Below are positions 1-9,500 of a stretch of DNA of 64,000 nucleotides, piece after piece. Source of the DNA: Pseudoduganella albidiflava (GTDB lineage Bacteria; Pseudomonadota; Gammaproteobacteria; Burkholderiales; Burkholderiaceae_D). The DNA lies in NCBI RefSeq assembly GCF_004322755.1, contig NZ_CP036401.1:2666001-2730000 (forward strand), in the 5' to 3' direction. The notes under the pieces were generated by a model. The model saw only the letters and a program-made list of their open reading frames with translations, searched no databases and was not told the origin of the DNA. Both the position numbers and the translations under genes were made by a program. Position 1 is the stretch's first letter. Every line of letters starts with the position of its first letter.

Positions 1-205
1 TGTAGGGGCCGAACTCGCCGGCGAATTCCACGCCCTGGAAGCCCAGCTGGCCGATCCTGGCCAGCGTGCCCTCGAAGTCCTGCTTGATCTCGTCCTTGAC
101 GGACCATAGCTGCACGCCGAGGCGCGGCTGCGCGGCCTGCGCCATTGACGCTGCGCCGGCCAGCGCCACCAGCGCGGCCAGGGGGATCATCCGGATTGTT
201 TTCAT
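1..205 (-). CDS. Sugar phosphate isomerase/epimerase-like protein (5' part only)
   Basis: Only the first 68 codons are in the window; the gene runs off the left edge. It starts with MKTIRMIPLAALVALAGA, a clear secretion signal ending near AQAAQ. The mature start RLGVQLWSVKDEI and the later GFQGVEFAGEFG are typical of the first strands of xylose-isomerase-like TIM barrels (AP endonuclease 2 superfamily). A GGAGACGAG ribosome site precedes the ATG. It lies 44 bp downstream of the GMC oxidoreductase on the same strand and is probably in its operon. Exported TIM-barrel isomerases of this type often accompany 3-keto-sugar enzymes; the exact substrate cannot be read from this fragment. Confidence 0.7.
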   Translation of the reverse strand, partial: MKTIRMIPLAALVALAGAASMAQAAQPRLGVQLWSVKDEIKQDFEGTLARIGQLGFQGVEFAGEFGPY

Positions 206-222
206 CTCGTCTCCATTGTGAG

Positions 223-258
223 TAGTCTGATGCGTAGTCTGATGCGTGGTCAGATGCG
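223..258. repeat. 12-bp tandem repeat, 3 units, spanning a stop codon
   Basis: Two exact units TAGTCTGATGCG are followed by one variant TGGTCAGATGCG. On the minus strand they contain the TGA stop of the GMC oxidoreductase; in the two downstream units the TGA position reads AGA. The unit is 4 codons, so the frame stays open past the stop until the start of the next gene. Confidence 0.8.
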
Positions 259-1989
259 GCCGGCCTTGAGCTCGTCCACCGCATGGGCGCAGGCACGGGC
301 CGTCATCGCCATGAAGGTCAGCGACGGGTTTTGCCAGGCGCAGGACGCCATCGCCGCGCCGTCCGTGACGAACAGGTTCGGCACGTCGTGCGCCTGGTTG
401 TAACCGTTGAGCACCGATGTCTTCGGGTCGCGGCCCATGCGCGCCGTGCCCATCTCGTGGATCGACAGGCCGGGCGGCCAGTCCTCCAGCGACTTGATGT
501 GCTTCTCGATATCCTTGAGGCCCAGGTCCTCGAGGATATTGGCGGCCGTATCGGCGATATCCTGCTGCATCTTGCGGTCGTTGTCGGAATAGCTGCAATC
601 GATGTGCAGCTGCGGCATGCCCCACTTGTCCTTCTTCGTCGGGTGCAGGCTCACCATGTTCTCGAAGCGGGGCAGCATTTCGCCCTGGCCGCCCAGGCCG
701 AAGCGCCAGGCGCCGGGCTTGCGGATCATGGCCTTGAAGTCCTTGCCGAAGCCGGGCTTCCAGGCGGCCGAGGTCCAGCCTTCGCGGCCCGCGCCGCCCG
801 ACAGCGCATAGCCGCGCAGGAATTTCTCGTGTTTCTCCATCACGTTGCGGAAGCGCGGGATGTACGGCCCCGTGGGGCGGCGGCCCTGGTAGTAATCGTT
901 CTCGAAGCCTTCCACCCGGCCGCTGGCGCCGGCGCCGAACAGGTGGTCCATCAGGTAGTGCCCCAGCACGCCGGACGAATTGGCCAGGCCGTTGGGGAAA
1001 GCCTCCGATTTCGAGTTCAGCAGGATCGCCGTCGAGGCCAGCGTCGACGCGCACAGCACCACGACTTTCGCATGGAATTCACGCATCTCCAGCGTGTTCG
1101 CATCGATCACCCGCACGCCGGTGGCGCGGTTGGTCTTCGGATCGTAGATCACGCTGTGCACGATGCTGTCGGTGGCGATGCGCAGGCGGCCGGTGGCGAC
1201 GGCCGGCGGCAGGGTGGAACTCTGCGTTGAAAAATACGCGCCGAACGAACAGCCGCGGTGGCATTGGCTGCGCGCCTGGCACTGGCCGCGGCCTTGCGCC
1301 AGCTGGGTTTCGCCCGGCGTGCGCAGGTTGGCGGTGCGGCCCATGATCATGCGCGCCGGCGCGTACTTCGCGTCGAACTTCTTCTTCAGCGCCAGTTCCA
1401 CCGTGTTGAAGTCGAAGGCCGGCAGGAATTCGCTGTCCGGCAGCACCGCCAGGTTTTCCTTGCTGCCGCTGATGCCCACGTGGCGTTCCACATGGCTGTA
1501 CCACGGCGCCAGGTCGGCATAGCGGATCGGCCAGTCCACGCCATGGCCATCCTTCAGGTTGGCCTCGAAATCCAGGTCGCTCCAGCGGTACGACTGGCGC
1601 GCCCACATCAGCGACTTGCCGCCCAGCTGGTTGCCGCGGATCCAGCTGAATGGCCGGCCCTGGGGCGTGGAGTAAGGCATGTCGCGGTCGTTGTTGAAGA
1701 ATTGCTGCGTGTGCTCGTCGAAGGCGTAGCACATCTTCTGGTTGAAATACTGTTCATCGGCCACGGTGGCGTCGACCTTGCCGCGGTTCGGCATGACCCA
1801 CGGGTCCTTGTTTTCGCCGATGTAGTCGACGCCGTGTTCGACCGGCCGGCCGCGTTCGACCATCAGCGTCTTCAGGCCGCGTTCCGTGAGTTCCTTGGCG
1901 GCCCAGCCGCCGGTAATGCCCGAGCCGACGACGATCGCGTCGAAACGCTCCGGGCTGGTCTTGATGTAAAACGACGAGACAGGTTCCAT
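250..1989 (-). CDS. GMC family oxidoreductase, probable glucoside 3-dehydrogenase-type large subunit
   Basis: The 579-residue flavoprotein has an N-terminal FAD-binding motif GSGITGG (residues 22-28) followed by VERG. The C-terminal GMC signature HEMGTARMG and QNPSLT carries the expected catalytic His/Asn region. A cysteine cluster CQARSQCHRGC in the middle matches the Fe-S motif of membrane-linked FAD sugar dehydrogenases that work with a small subunit. The small subunit gene is immediately upstream, with only 2 bp between its stop and this ATG. Such pairs oxidise C1, C2 or C3 hydroxyls of sugars and pass electrons to a cytochrome. The DUF1080 neighbour favours 3-keto-glycoside formation, which is inference. 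No signal peptide is visible; export with the Tat-bearing partner is the usual route. Confidence 0.85.
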   Translation of the reverse strand: MEPVSSFYIKTSPERFDAIVVGSGITGGWAAKELTERGLKTLMVERGRPVEHGVDYIGENKDPWVMPNRGKVDATVADEQYFNQKMCYAFDEHTQQFFNNDRDMPYSTPQGRPFSWIRGNQLGGKSLMWARQSYRWSDLDFEANLKDGHGVDWPIRYADLAPWYSHVERHVGISGSKENLAVLPDSEFLPAFDFNTVELALKKKFDAKYAPARMIMGRTANLRTPGETQLAQGRGQCQARSQCHRGCSFGAYFSTQSSTLPPAVATGRLRIATDSIVHSVIYDPKTNRATGVRVIDANTLEMREFHAKVVVLCASTLASTAILLNSKSEAFPNGLANSSGVLGHYLMDHLFGAGASGRVEGFENDYYQGRRPTGPYIPRFRNVMEKHEKFLRGYALSGGAGREGWTSAAWKPGFGKDFKAMIRKPGAWRFGLGGQGEMLPRFENMVSLHPTKKDKWGMPQLHIDCSYSDNDRKMQQDIADTAANILEDLGLKDIEKHIKSLEDWPPGLSIHEMGTARMGRDPKTSVLNGYNQAHDVPNLFVTDGAAMASCAWQNPSLTFMAMTARACAHAVDELKAGRI

Positions 1990-1991
1990 GG

Positions 1992-2651
1992 TCAGATTGC
2001 CCAGGTGCGCGTGGATCGGGTGACTTTGATGCTGCCGGTGTAGCCGCCGGGGAAGGGCAGGTAGGCCAGTTCCTTCGACGCGCCCGCCTCGGACGTGTAG
2101 TAGGCGAACGCCACGTAGCTCTTCAGCTGGCGGAAGAAATGCTGGTCCGTTCCCTTGAAGGGGGCCGCGCCATTGTCAATGGCGTGCAGCAGCGCCACTT
2201 GCCGGGCTTGCGGCAGGGCGCCGAAGCGCTTGCCGCCCTGGGCCAGCGCGGCTTCCTCGATGCGCGCCAGGCCGGCGCGGAAGTCGGCCTGGTCGCGTTT
2301 CGGCACGCAGGCCTTGAGCAGGTGGTCGATGGTGCGGTGGGCACCGACCGCCAGCGCACCCGGCGTGTCGGTCTGAGGGATGATCAGCTCGGCCAGCACG
2401 CCGGTCAGCGCCAGCTCGTCGCGCGTCAGCAGCTCCGGCGCGCCGTTGCCGGCGGGTGCCGTGACGGCGGCGAGGACATCGCCGGACAGGGCCAGCCCGC
2501 ACAGCGCACCGATGCGGAGCAGGGCGGAACGGCGTGCATTCTCGGGATACAAGCGCCCGGCATGCGAGCCTGCCGGGCGTGCACCAGAGGACAGTGCATT
2601 GGCGTGTGGTGCGTCGGAGGGCTCTTGCGGCCCTTGTTCTCCACGGTTCAT
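1992..2651 (-). CDS. Gluconate 2-dehydrogenase subunit 3 family protein (Tat-exported small subunit)
   Basis: The 219-residue protein carries ARRSALLRIGALCGLALSG near residues 40-60, a twin-arginine-like signal placed after an unusually long hydrophilic leader. The body (ELLTRDELALTGVLAELIIP, TPGALAVGAHRTID, FFRQLKSYVAFAYYTSEAG) matches the gluconate 2-dehydrogenase subunit 3 family, which escorts GMC flavoproteins through the Tat system. The start at 2651 is chosen because GGAGGAGAC lies just upstream; an in-frame ATG 12 codons earlier lacks such a site. It is the first gene of a three-gene unit with the GMC subunit and the isomerase-like protein. Confidence 0.85.
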   Translation of the reverse strand: MNRGEQGPQEPSDAPHANALSSGARPAGSHAGRLYPENARRSALLRIGALCGLALSGDVLAAVTAPAGNGAPELLTRDELALTGVLAELIIPQTDTPGALAVGAHRTIDHLLKACVPKRDQADFRAGLARIEEAALAQGGKRFGALPQARQVALLHAIDNGAAPFKGTDQHFFRQLKSYVAFAYYTSEAGASKELAYLPFPGGYTGSIKVTRSTRTWAI

Positions 2652-2717
2652 GGGGGTCTCCTCCAAAAAGACTACGAAATCAGGCAACCCGGCAAGGGGT
2701 GCCGGCGCAACGCCGCG

Positions 2718-3626
2718 TCAGGCCGGGGCCAGGCGCGGGCGGCGCACGCTGGTGCCCCGGCCGGCCAGCGCCAGCTGGTACTGCTTCGGCGTGATGCCGA
2801 CCACCGTGCGGAACTGTTTGGTGAAGTAGCTCTGGCCGCCGAACCCTGTCTCCGCCGCCACGCGGGCGATGTTGTTCACTTGCGGCAGCAGGCGGCAGGC
2901 TTCCTGTACCTTCAGGTGCAGGATGTACTGTTTCGGCGTCAGCGAAAAATGCTGCTTGAATTTGCGTTCGAAAGTCGACAGCGACATGCAGGACAGGCGC
3001 GCCAGGTGCTCGATGCTGATGGTTTCCATCATGTGCGCCTGCAGGTATTCGATGCAGGCGCGGAATTCGTGGAAGGGCGCGATGACATCCTGCGAGCGCT
3101 TGACGTCGCGCGAGAACCCCTCGATGCCGACGATCTCGCCGTGCCGGTCGCGGATCGGCGCCTTCGTCGTGAACAGCCAGGTCAGCTCGCCGCTTTCGCT
3201 GCCCAGCACTTCGAGCTTGTTTTTGACGGTGACGCCACGCTCGATCACCGACAGGTCGTCGGCGCGGATACGGTCGGCGATGTCGCGGCGGAAGAAGTCA
3301 TGGTCGGTCTTGCCGAGGATGTCGTTCACGTCGCCCAGGTCATGTTGTTCCTGCAGCAGCCGGTTGCCCCACACGAACTGGCCGGCGCGGTTCTTGGCGA
3401 AGTAGTACGTGTCGGACAGCGTGTCGAACAATGCGCTGGGCTTGGAGATGCCATGCGCGGTAAAAAAATTGGCACATTCCGCCTGTGCGGCGGCACGCGG
3501 CGCGTCCCGGCCGGCGTGGCCGGGGTGCGATGTCCGCTGCGCGCCGGCGTGCGGTCCGTCTTGCAGGCGCTCCTCGCGAGTGCCCTGGGATACGACGACT
3601 CCCCGGCCAAGGACGATGGTGCTCAT
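2718..3626 (-). CDS. AraC family regulator with N-terminal PAS domain
   Basis: The 302-residue protein has a PAS/PAC-like region (about residues 60-175: YYFAKNRAGQFVWGN, LGKTDHDFF, GEIVGIEGFSRDV). A C-terminal AraC helix-turn-helix pair follows (IEHLARLSCMSLSTFERKF and ARVAAETGFGGQSYFTKQF, ending in GITPKQY). The PAS part suggests it senses a small ligand or redox state. It lies 66 bp upstream of the dehydrogenase unit on the same strand and is the likely local regulator of it. The start has a strong GGAGACAGCC site, but that site is duplicated 14 bp upstream, creating a tiny overlapping leader ORF (see findings). The N-terminal 45 residues are low-complexity and the true start could lie further in. 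Confidence 0.85.
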   Translation of the reverse strand: MSTIVLGRGVVVSQGTREERLQDGPHAGAQRTSHPGHAGRDAPRAAAQAECANFFTAHGISKPSALFDTLSDTYYFAKNRAGQFVWGNRLLQEQHDLGDVNDILGKTDHDFFRRDIADRIRADDLSVIERGVTVKNKLEVLGSESGELTWLFTTKAPIRDRHGEIVGIEGFSRDVKRSQDVIAPFHEFRACIEYLQAHMMETISIEHLARLSCMSLSTFERKFKQHFSLTPKQYILHLKVQEACRLLPQVNNIARVAAETGFGGQSYFTKQFRTVVGITPKQYQLALAGRGTSVRRPRLAPA

Positions 3627-3651
3627 GGCTGTCTCCGCATGGCTGTCTCCG
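3624..3651. repeat. 14-bp tandem duplication of ribosome site plus start codon
   Basis: CATGGCTGTCTCCG occurs twice in tandem. On the minus strand each copy is a Shine-Dalgarno GGAGACAGCC followed by ATG. The upstream ATG opens a five-codon frame (MRRQP) that ends in a TGA overlapping the ATG of the AraC regulator. Confidence 0.75.
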
Positions 3652-3666
3652 TTTTGTTATGCGATA

Positions 3667-3672
3667 AATATA
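3667..3672 (-). promoter_or_regulatory. Possible extended -10 box of the AraC gene
   Basis: On the minus strand the sequence reads TGCTATATT, a TGn-type extended -10, about 40 bp upstream of the AraC start. No good -35 is seen at the right spacing. The surrounding AT-rich stretch stands out in this GC-rich window. Confidence 0.3.
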
Positions 3673-3800
3673 GCATTCGGGTAATTCCGGAAGTGTCAGG
3701 AAATCGGAAAAATTTATAACGAATTCGGCACGGCGGATTCGCCGCCGTCGTCGGCGATTGCCGATTCCGTGATAGCCGATCGGCATGGAATCGCGTTAAG

Positions 3801-3828
3801 ATTGCGCTACCATTATTGCGCTACCATT
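3801..3828 (+). promoter_or_regulatory. Tandem 14-bp operator-like repeat upstream of DUF1080 gene
   Basis: ATTGCGCTACCATT is repeated twice head to tail, ending 33 bp before the DUF1080 ATG. GCGCTACCA is the right half of the TGGTAGCGCTACCA palindrome typical of LacI-family operators. A closer match lies at 58447-58460 upstream of the sugar symporter. The left half is degenerate here, so binding by a LacI regulator is only inferred. Confidence 0.35.
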
Positions 3829-3861
3829 GTCATTCCTATTCTAATTCCACAGCGAGACACC

Positions 3862-4695
3862 ATGACCCCGATCCTCCGTTCCGCCCGTATTGGCCTGTTC
3901 ACCGCCGCCATCGCCCTCTGCGCGCCCGCGCTTGCCTTCGACGGCGGGTGGAAATCGCTCTTCAACGGGAAGGACCTGACCGGCTGGACGACCTGGGTCA
4001 GCATGCAGCCCACCTCGGACAACATGAAGACGCCGACCACGATCCGCGGCGCCAACAGCGATCCGAAGAAGGTGTTCTCGGTGGTCGACGGCATGCTGCG
4101 CGTTTCCGGCGAAGAGTGGGGCGGGGTGCACACCACGGGCGAATACGCCAATTTCCACCTGAAGTTCGACGTGAAGTGGGGCGAAAAGAAATGGTTCCCG
4201 CGGCTGGACGCGCCGCGCGATAGCGGCCTGCTGTACTACGGTGTCGGCCCGGAAGGCGCGCAGAGCGGCCACTGGATGCGCAGCCATGAATTCCAGATCC
4301 AGGAAGGCGACTGCGGCGACTATCACAGCCTCGATGGCGTGACGGTCGACGCCCGCGTGGGCGACGCCAACCAGGGCGACTGGAAGTTCTTCCGCTACGA
4401 ACCGTCGCTGCCGCTGCGCACCGGCCTGGCCGCGCGCATCCTCAAGAAAGGCAACTACGAGAAGCCGTCCGGCGAGTGGAACACGATGGAAGTGATCGCC
4501 GACGGGAAGACGCTGATCCATATCGTCAATGGCCATGAAGTGTTCCGCGGCGAGAATTCGCTGCAGAAGGTGGATGGCAAGACGGTGCCGCTGGCGCGCG
4601 GCAAGTTCTCGATCCAGTCGGAAGGCGCCGAGACGTTCTACCGGAACATCATGGTGAAGCAGCTGGACGGGCCGGCGGCGGTGGCGAAGTTCTGA
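3862..4695 (+). CDS. DUF1080 (3-keto-disaccharide hydrolase domain) secreted protein
   Basis: The 277-residue protein starts with a signal peptide (MTPILRSARIGLFTAAIALC, cleavage near ALAFD). It continues with FDGGWKSLFNGKDLTGWTTW, the hallmark N-terminus of the DUF1080 beta-jelly-roll family. Members of this family cleave 3-keto-glucosides or bind glycans in the periplasm. GLLYYGVGPEGA and MRSHEFQIQEGDCGDYHS are further family blocks. It is encoded divergently from the AraC regulator and lies close to a GMC dehydrogenase able to make 3-keto sugars, so a shared pathway is a reasonable inference. The start at 3862 is preferred over an in-frame ATG at 3769 because only it gives a proper signal peptide. 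Confidence 0.85.
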   Translation: MTPILRSARIGLFTAAIALCAPALAFDGGWKSLFNGKDLTGWTTWVSMQPTSDNMKTPTTIRGANSDPKKVFSVVDGMLRVSGEEWGGVHTTGEYANFHLKFDVKWGEKKWFPRLDAPRDSGLLYYGVGPEGAQSGHWMRSHEFQIQEGDCGDYHSLDGVTVDARVGDANQGDWKFFRYEPSLPLRTGLAARILKKGNYEKPSGEWNTMEVIADGKTLIHIVNGHEVFRGENSLQKVDGKTVPLARGKFSIQSEGAETFYRNIMVKQLDGPAAVAKF

Positions 4696-4826
4696 CGCGC
4701 CACCGGCAGTCCACCGGCGGTACTTTCCCATAAGCAGGATCAGTTCGGTATCAAGGCCCGGCACCTTATTGTGCCCCTCCGGGATGGCGCCCGATAATGG
4801 CTCGTCGCCTATCCACGGAGCCCATC

Positions 4827-6527
4827 ATGTCCCTGTCCAGTGAAACGGTCCGCATCGCCATTGTCGGTGGCGGCGTGGCCGGATTGTCCACCGCGTATTA
4901 CCTGCAAAAGCATTGCCCCGGGCCGCTCTCGATCGACATCTTCGAGAAGAAGGCGGCGCTCGGCGGGAATGCCGAGACCGTGCTTGTCGACCTGGGCGAC
5001 CGGGTCGATGCCGATGGTCCGAACCGGGCCTACCTGCGCTGGGCGGACCTGGGTGTCAACGATGTCAACCTCGCCACGTACCATCTGCTGAAGCAGGTGA
5101 TGGACGACATCGGCTATCTGCAGAACATGAAGCCGCTGCAGGATACGACCAGCTACTTCAGCGGCGACGGGAGCCTGGCATTGACGGACGACTCGGCACT
5201 CACGACAGGCGTCACCGATCCCCGTTTCAGCGTGGCCGGTGCCGACGACGGCCTGCTCGGGCTGCTCATCGCCGTGGTGCACCGTGCCGCCATCGATCTC
5301 CTACCAGACATTACGCCCGACTACACGGTGGGCGAATTCTTCCAGCGTTGCATTGAAACGCCGCAGCAGATGCTGGCCGCGGCGGCGCTGCAGTTGAAGG
5401 TGCATGTCGACTGGAGCGACCCGGCGCTGCCGCCGTGCCTGCAGCGCGTGCGCGACGACATATACTATCCACGCATCTCGGCGATGTATTTCGCCGACGA
5501 GCGCGGCCCGCAGGTGATGCCGTTGCTCGCGCCGTTCGAGTACTACCAGCTGCAGGAAGGCGGCGTGGCGCCCGACCGGCGCTACTTCGACATGGGCGCC
5601 CAGACCTGGCTCGAGGCACTTGCCTCATGGTTGACCGCCGGACATCGTCGTGACGCGGCCGTGCGGCTACATACGGATGCGGCGGTGCACGTGACCGTCA
5701 ATCCCGGCCAGGTCACGCTGGCGCGCGAGGGCCTGCCCGACGCGACGTTCGACCTGTGCGTCATGGCCACGCACGCCGACGACGCTGCCCGCATCGTCGC
5801 GTTCGGCGACGGCGTCGCCGCGGCTGGCGCGCAGCTGCGGCAGGTGCTCGAAAGCATCGACTACACATTCGGCTATGCCGTCTGCCATACCTATGACGGC
5901 GTGATGCCGCCCAGCCGGAATATCTGGCGCACCTACAATGTACTCAAACGCAGCCGGGCGGACAGCGTCTTTCCATACCGGATGAGCTATGTGTGCCCGC
6001 TGCACCAGAACGATCCGGTCAATCCGCCCTACAACCAAGCGGGCCTGCCGCAGTTTTTCGTGTCGCTGGTCGATGACCTGAACCGCATCCCGGTCGATAC
6101 CATGCTGGACCGCGTGCAGGGCACCGGGCGCGTCCACCCGCGGCTGTTCGCTGCCTTGCCGCGCGCGACCCAGCGCAGCCTGCAACATGAGGCGGTGCGC
6201 GGTGGCTACCATCCAGCCGAGTACGGGCGGGCGCACCCGATGGGCTCACGGCTGGCTGGCAAGGCCTGGACCATGTTCAAGCATAACGTGCTGGACGCCG
6301 CCTGCTACCGGGCACAGCACGCAATCGCCGCGTACAATCAGGCGACCGCCGTGGCGTTCAGCAGCGCGGGCAAGGTCCAGTGCCCGCTGCTGTTTGCTGG
6401 AGGATGGACCAACGGCGCCGGGTTGCAAGAGCAATGCCTGCAGCAGTCCCGGCAGCTGGTGATGTGGCTCGGCATGGCTAGCGAAGCAACGGAGCCTGCC
6501 GCGGATACAGGTTCAGCCGTGGCATGA
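4827..6527 (+). CDS. FAD-dependent amine oxidase-like oxidoreductase
   Basis: The 566-residue protein begins with a dinucleotide-binding motif IVGGGVAGLSTAYYL, followed by IDIFEKKAALGGNAET, as in amine oxidase, desaturase and UDP-galactopyranose mutase-like flavoproteins. The C-terminal LLFAGGWTNGAGLQEQCLQQ is the second FAD-contact region of the same superfamily. There is no signal peptide, so it is cytoplasmic. The substrate is unknown. It follows the DUF1080 gene after 131 bp, so co-transcription is uncertain. Its last 50 bp overlap the 3' end of the convergent HTH-ATPase regulator, which is unusual. The start at 4827 has GGAG nearby; an ATG at 4797 is in frame but without family-like sequence. 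Confidence 0.7.
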   Translation: MSLSSETVRIAIVGGGVAGLSTAYYLQKHCPGPLSIDIFEKKAALGGNAETVLVDLGDRVDADGPNRAYLRWADLGVNDVNLATYHLLKQVMDDIGYLQNMKPLQDTTSYFSGDGSLALTDDSALTTGVTDPRFSVAGADDGLLGLLIAVVHRAAIDLLPDITPDYTVGEFFQRCIETPQQMLAAAALQLKVHVDWSDPALPPCLQRVRDDIYYPRISAMYFADERGPQVMPLLAPFEYYQLQEGGVAPDRRYFDMGAQTWLEALASWLTAGHRRDAAVRLHTDAAVHVTVNPGQVTLAREGLPDATFDLCVMATHADDAARIVAFGDGVAAAGAQLRQVLESIDYTFGYAVCHTYDGVMPPSRNIWRTYNVLKRSRADSVFPYRMSYVCPLHQNDPVNPPYNQAGLPQFFVSLVDDLNRIPVDTMLDRVQGTGRVHPRLFAALPRATQRSLQHEAVRGGYHPAEYGRAHPMGSRLAGKAWTMFKHNVLDAACYRAQHAIAAYNQATAVAFSSAGKVQCPLLFAGGWTNGAGLQEQCLQQSRQLVMWLGMASEATEPAADTGSAVA

Positions 6528-9500
6528 CCCAGCCCAGGCCGGCGGCGCGGCCAGCAGCCAGTGTCGCCTCCAGCGCCGCCATGGCCGAAGGATCGGGCCG
6601 CAGCCGGCAGGCGGCCCAATGCCGGGCCAGTTCGAGGTGATATGCGGCCCAGGGACACGGCTCGGCGCTGACGAAATCGGCGAACGCGCTGGCCAGCGCG
6701 CGGGCGGCGTCCAGTTCGTCGTGCAGCAGTCGTGCTTCGATCGCGTTCACGTAATAGCGATAGACGTTGTGCGCCACGCAGCCTTGCTCGATCAGCGTCG
6801 CACCGCGCTGCAAGGCCTCGTCGCGCAGCGTACGATCCGGCTCCAACGTCGCCAGGGTGCTGACGACCCACGGGCCGATGAAGCGCTCGAGCCGCAGCTG
6901 TTCGACCTGGCGCCAAGCCGACAGGATCGCTTCGTGCGCGGCAGCCGGCTGGCCCTCCAGCAGCAGCACGCGGGCCAGGCTCTCGTTCAGGAACGGTTCG
7001 AAGCGCGCCGCGCCGATCTTGCGGGCCAGTTCCAGCCCGGTTTCCACCTGCACCCTCGCGGCCGGCACCTGGCCGTCGGCCAGCAGCACCCAGCCGGCCG
7101 TCAGGCGCGACACGATTTCGGCGCGCCGGTTGCCGACCCGGGCGCCGAGCTCCGCGGATTGCAATGCATCCTCCAGCGCATCGCGGGACTGGTTCAGGTA
7201 GATGCGCGCGGTGCCCCGCATGAAGCGGTTCGACGCCTCGATCTCGGTCAGCGCATGCTGCTCGCACAGCCCCAGGCAGCGATCGAACACATCGTACGCG
7301 GTGCGCATGCGGCCCTCGCCGTAGTACGAATCGCCAATGCCGCTCAGTGCCCGCGCCTCGACGCTGACCGCATTGCCGCGCCGTGCGTGATACTGCGCCT
7401 GCTCGTGCAAGCCGCGGCTCCGGGCGAAACGGCCCTGCGGGAAATAGATATTCCCCTTCAGGTAGTACAACTCGGCCAGGCCGGCGTCGTCGCCGCACGC
7501 CACCGCCAGCGGAATGGTTTCATCGAGCAGCGCCTCTTCCGCGGTCATGTCCTCCAGTACGTTCAGCGTCTGCGCGAGGCCGATCACGGCGGCGATGCGG
7601 CGACGGTCGTCCGGGGCCAGCATGCGCGCATCGGCAAAGCATGCCTTGGCACGCTGCGTTTCACCCATCTTTGCATGGCAGCGGCCCGACAGCAGGCAAA
7701 GCTCGAAATCGTCCCGGCCCGCATAGTCCACTTCCTGGCACTGCCTGATCAGTTCCAGTGCCCGGAAATACTGGTAGGCGGCCATCTGCTCGCGGATCGC
7801 GGCCAGGAAAGCAGCGGGCGCGGCCGGATGCCGGGCCCGGTGGTAGTGCTGGGCGCTCAGCACGGCGTCGCGACCGGCGTACAGGGCGCCAATCGCCGCA
7901 TGCAGTCCGGTGCGCTGGCGTTCCGGCAGCGACTCGTAGATCCTCTGCATGACCAGGTCATGCACGAACAGGTACTCGTCGCGCGCCAGGCGCCGCACGA
8001 GATGGTGGCGCAGCGGCAGGTCCATGTCGCATGCCGGATCACCTGTCAGCTGGCGCAGCAGGTCGAGCGAAAAGCGCTGGCCGAGCGCCGACGCGGCGCG
8101 CAACGCCGTGCGGCATGGCGCCGGCAACTGGTCGAGCTTTGTCTGCACGAGATTCTTCAGGCTGCTCGGCACGCCGCCTGAGCGGCCCGCCTGCAGCAGC
8201 TGGGTCAGGAACAGCGGATTGCCTTGCGCGCTGGCGATGCACTGTGCGTGAAAGTCGGCGTCCTGGCTGCCGAATTGCATCGCCAGCGTCTGCGCTTCGG
8301 TATTGCGCAAGGCGGGCAGGTCGCACACCGTCAGCGGTGATCCATTCAGGTACGGGCGCAGCGTGCTTTCCAGCGGATCCTGCTCGAAGCGCGACGACAG
8401 CAGCCAGATGACCGGCGCTTCCTGCACGTCCTGCAGCAGTTCTCCCAGCGTTTCCAGCAGCTCGGCATTGCCCCAGTGTATATCCTCGACGGCGAGCAGC
8501 ACGGGCCGCTCGATCGCCCGGCGCATGATCAGCTGCCGCAGCGCGGCGACCTGGAACTGGCGGCGCGTCGCATGCGTCATCGCCGCATAGACCGTCGCCA
8601 GATCGGGCGGCGGGGCCAGGCCGAGCAGGGCGTGATAATGCACCGTCAACGCTTCGTCGAGCTGCAGCCGGCGCATCTGCTCGCCGAGCTGGAACCCGGC
8701 ATTGGCCGTGCTGCGGGGCAGGGCGAACAGGTTCCGCGCCAGCATGCGCAGCGGCGCCGCATCGCCCTCCTGGCCGAAGTCGAGGACCGAAGCGACGTGG
8801 CAGTCGAACTGCCCCTGCTCGGCAATCTCGATGAACTCGCTCATCAGCCGGGACTTGCCGATGCCTGCCACGCCGCGCAGGTAGCAGATATGCCCCGTCT
8901 GGTACGTTTGCGTGCTATCCAGCGCCGCCTTGAACTGGCCGATCTCCACGTAGCGTCCGATCAGCGGATACTGCGCGACGCGTTCGGAATGGCAGGAATG
9001 CAGCAGCCGCACGTGGCCCGGCATCGCCAGCGACGGCGCGAAAACAAAACGTTCGCGCAACTGCAGGCTCAGGCTGCGCTCGACCAGTACCGTACCGGGG
9101 CCGAATAGCGCGCCGTCGCCTGGCGTGTCCGGCAGCGCCGCCGTGGGACGGCGTTCCGGGGGCGGCCAGTCGCCACTGCCGATCAGCAGCGTGGCGTGCC
9201 GCCCACGCAGCAGTTGCGCCAGCTCGACGGCGCACTGCACGCAACGCAGCGCATCGCTGCGGTAGGCTTTCGGCAGTCCGAACACCGCCAGGCCATGGGC
9301 CGCGAGGCTGCCACCGAATTGCAGCACCAGCTGGCGAATCGCGGCCAGCGTTTCTTCCGGCAGCGGGGCCGACGGCAATTCCAGGATCACGACGCTGCGC
9401 ACCTCCTGGTCAGCGCCGGCATCCGGCGCGCTCGCCTGTTGCTGCTCCTGCGGACCCGCGACCAGCGCCTCGATATCGCTGCCGAATACCCGGGCGAGGT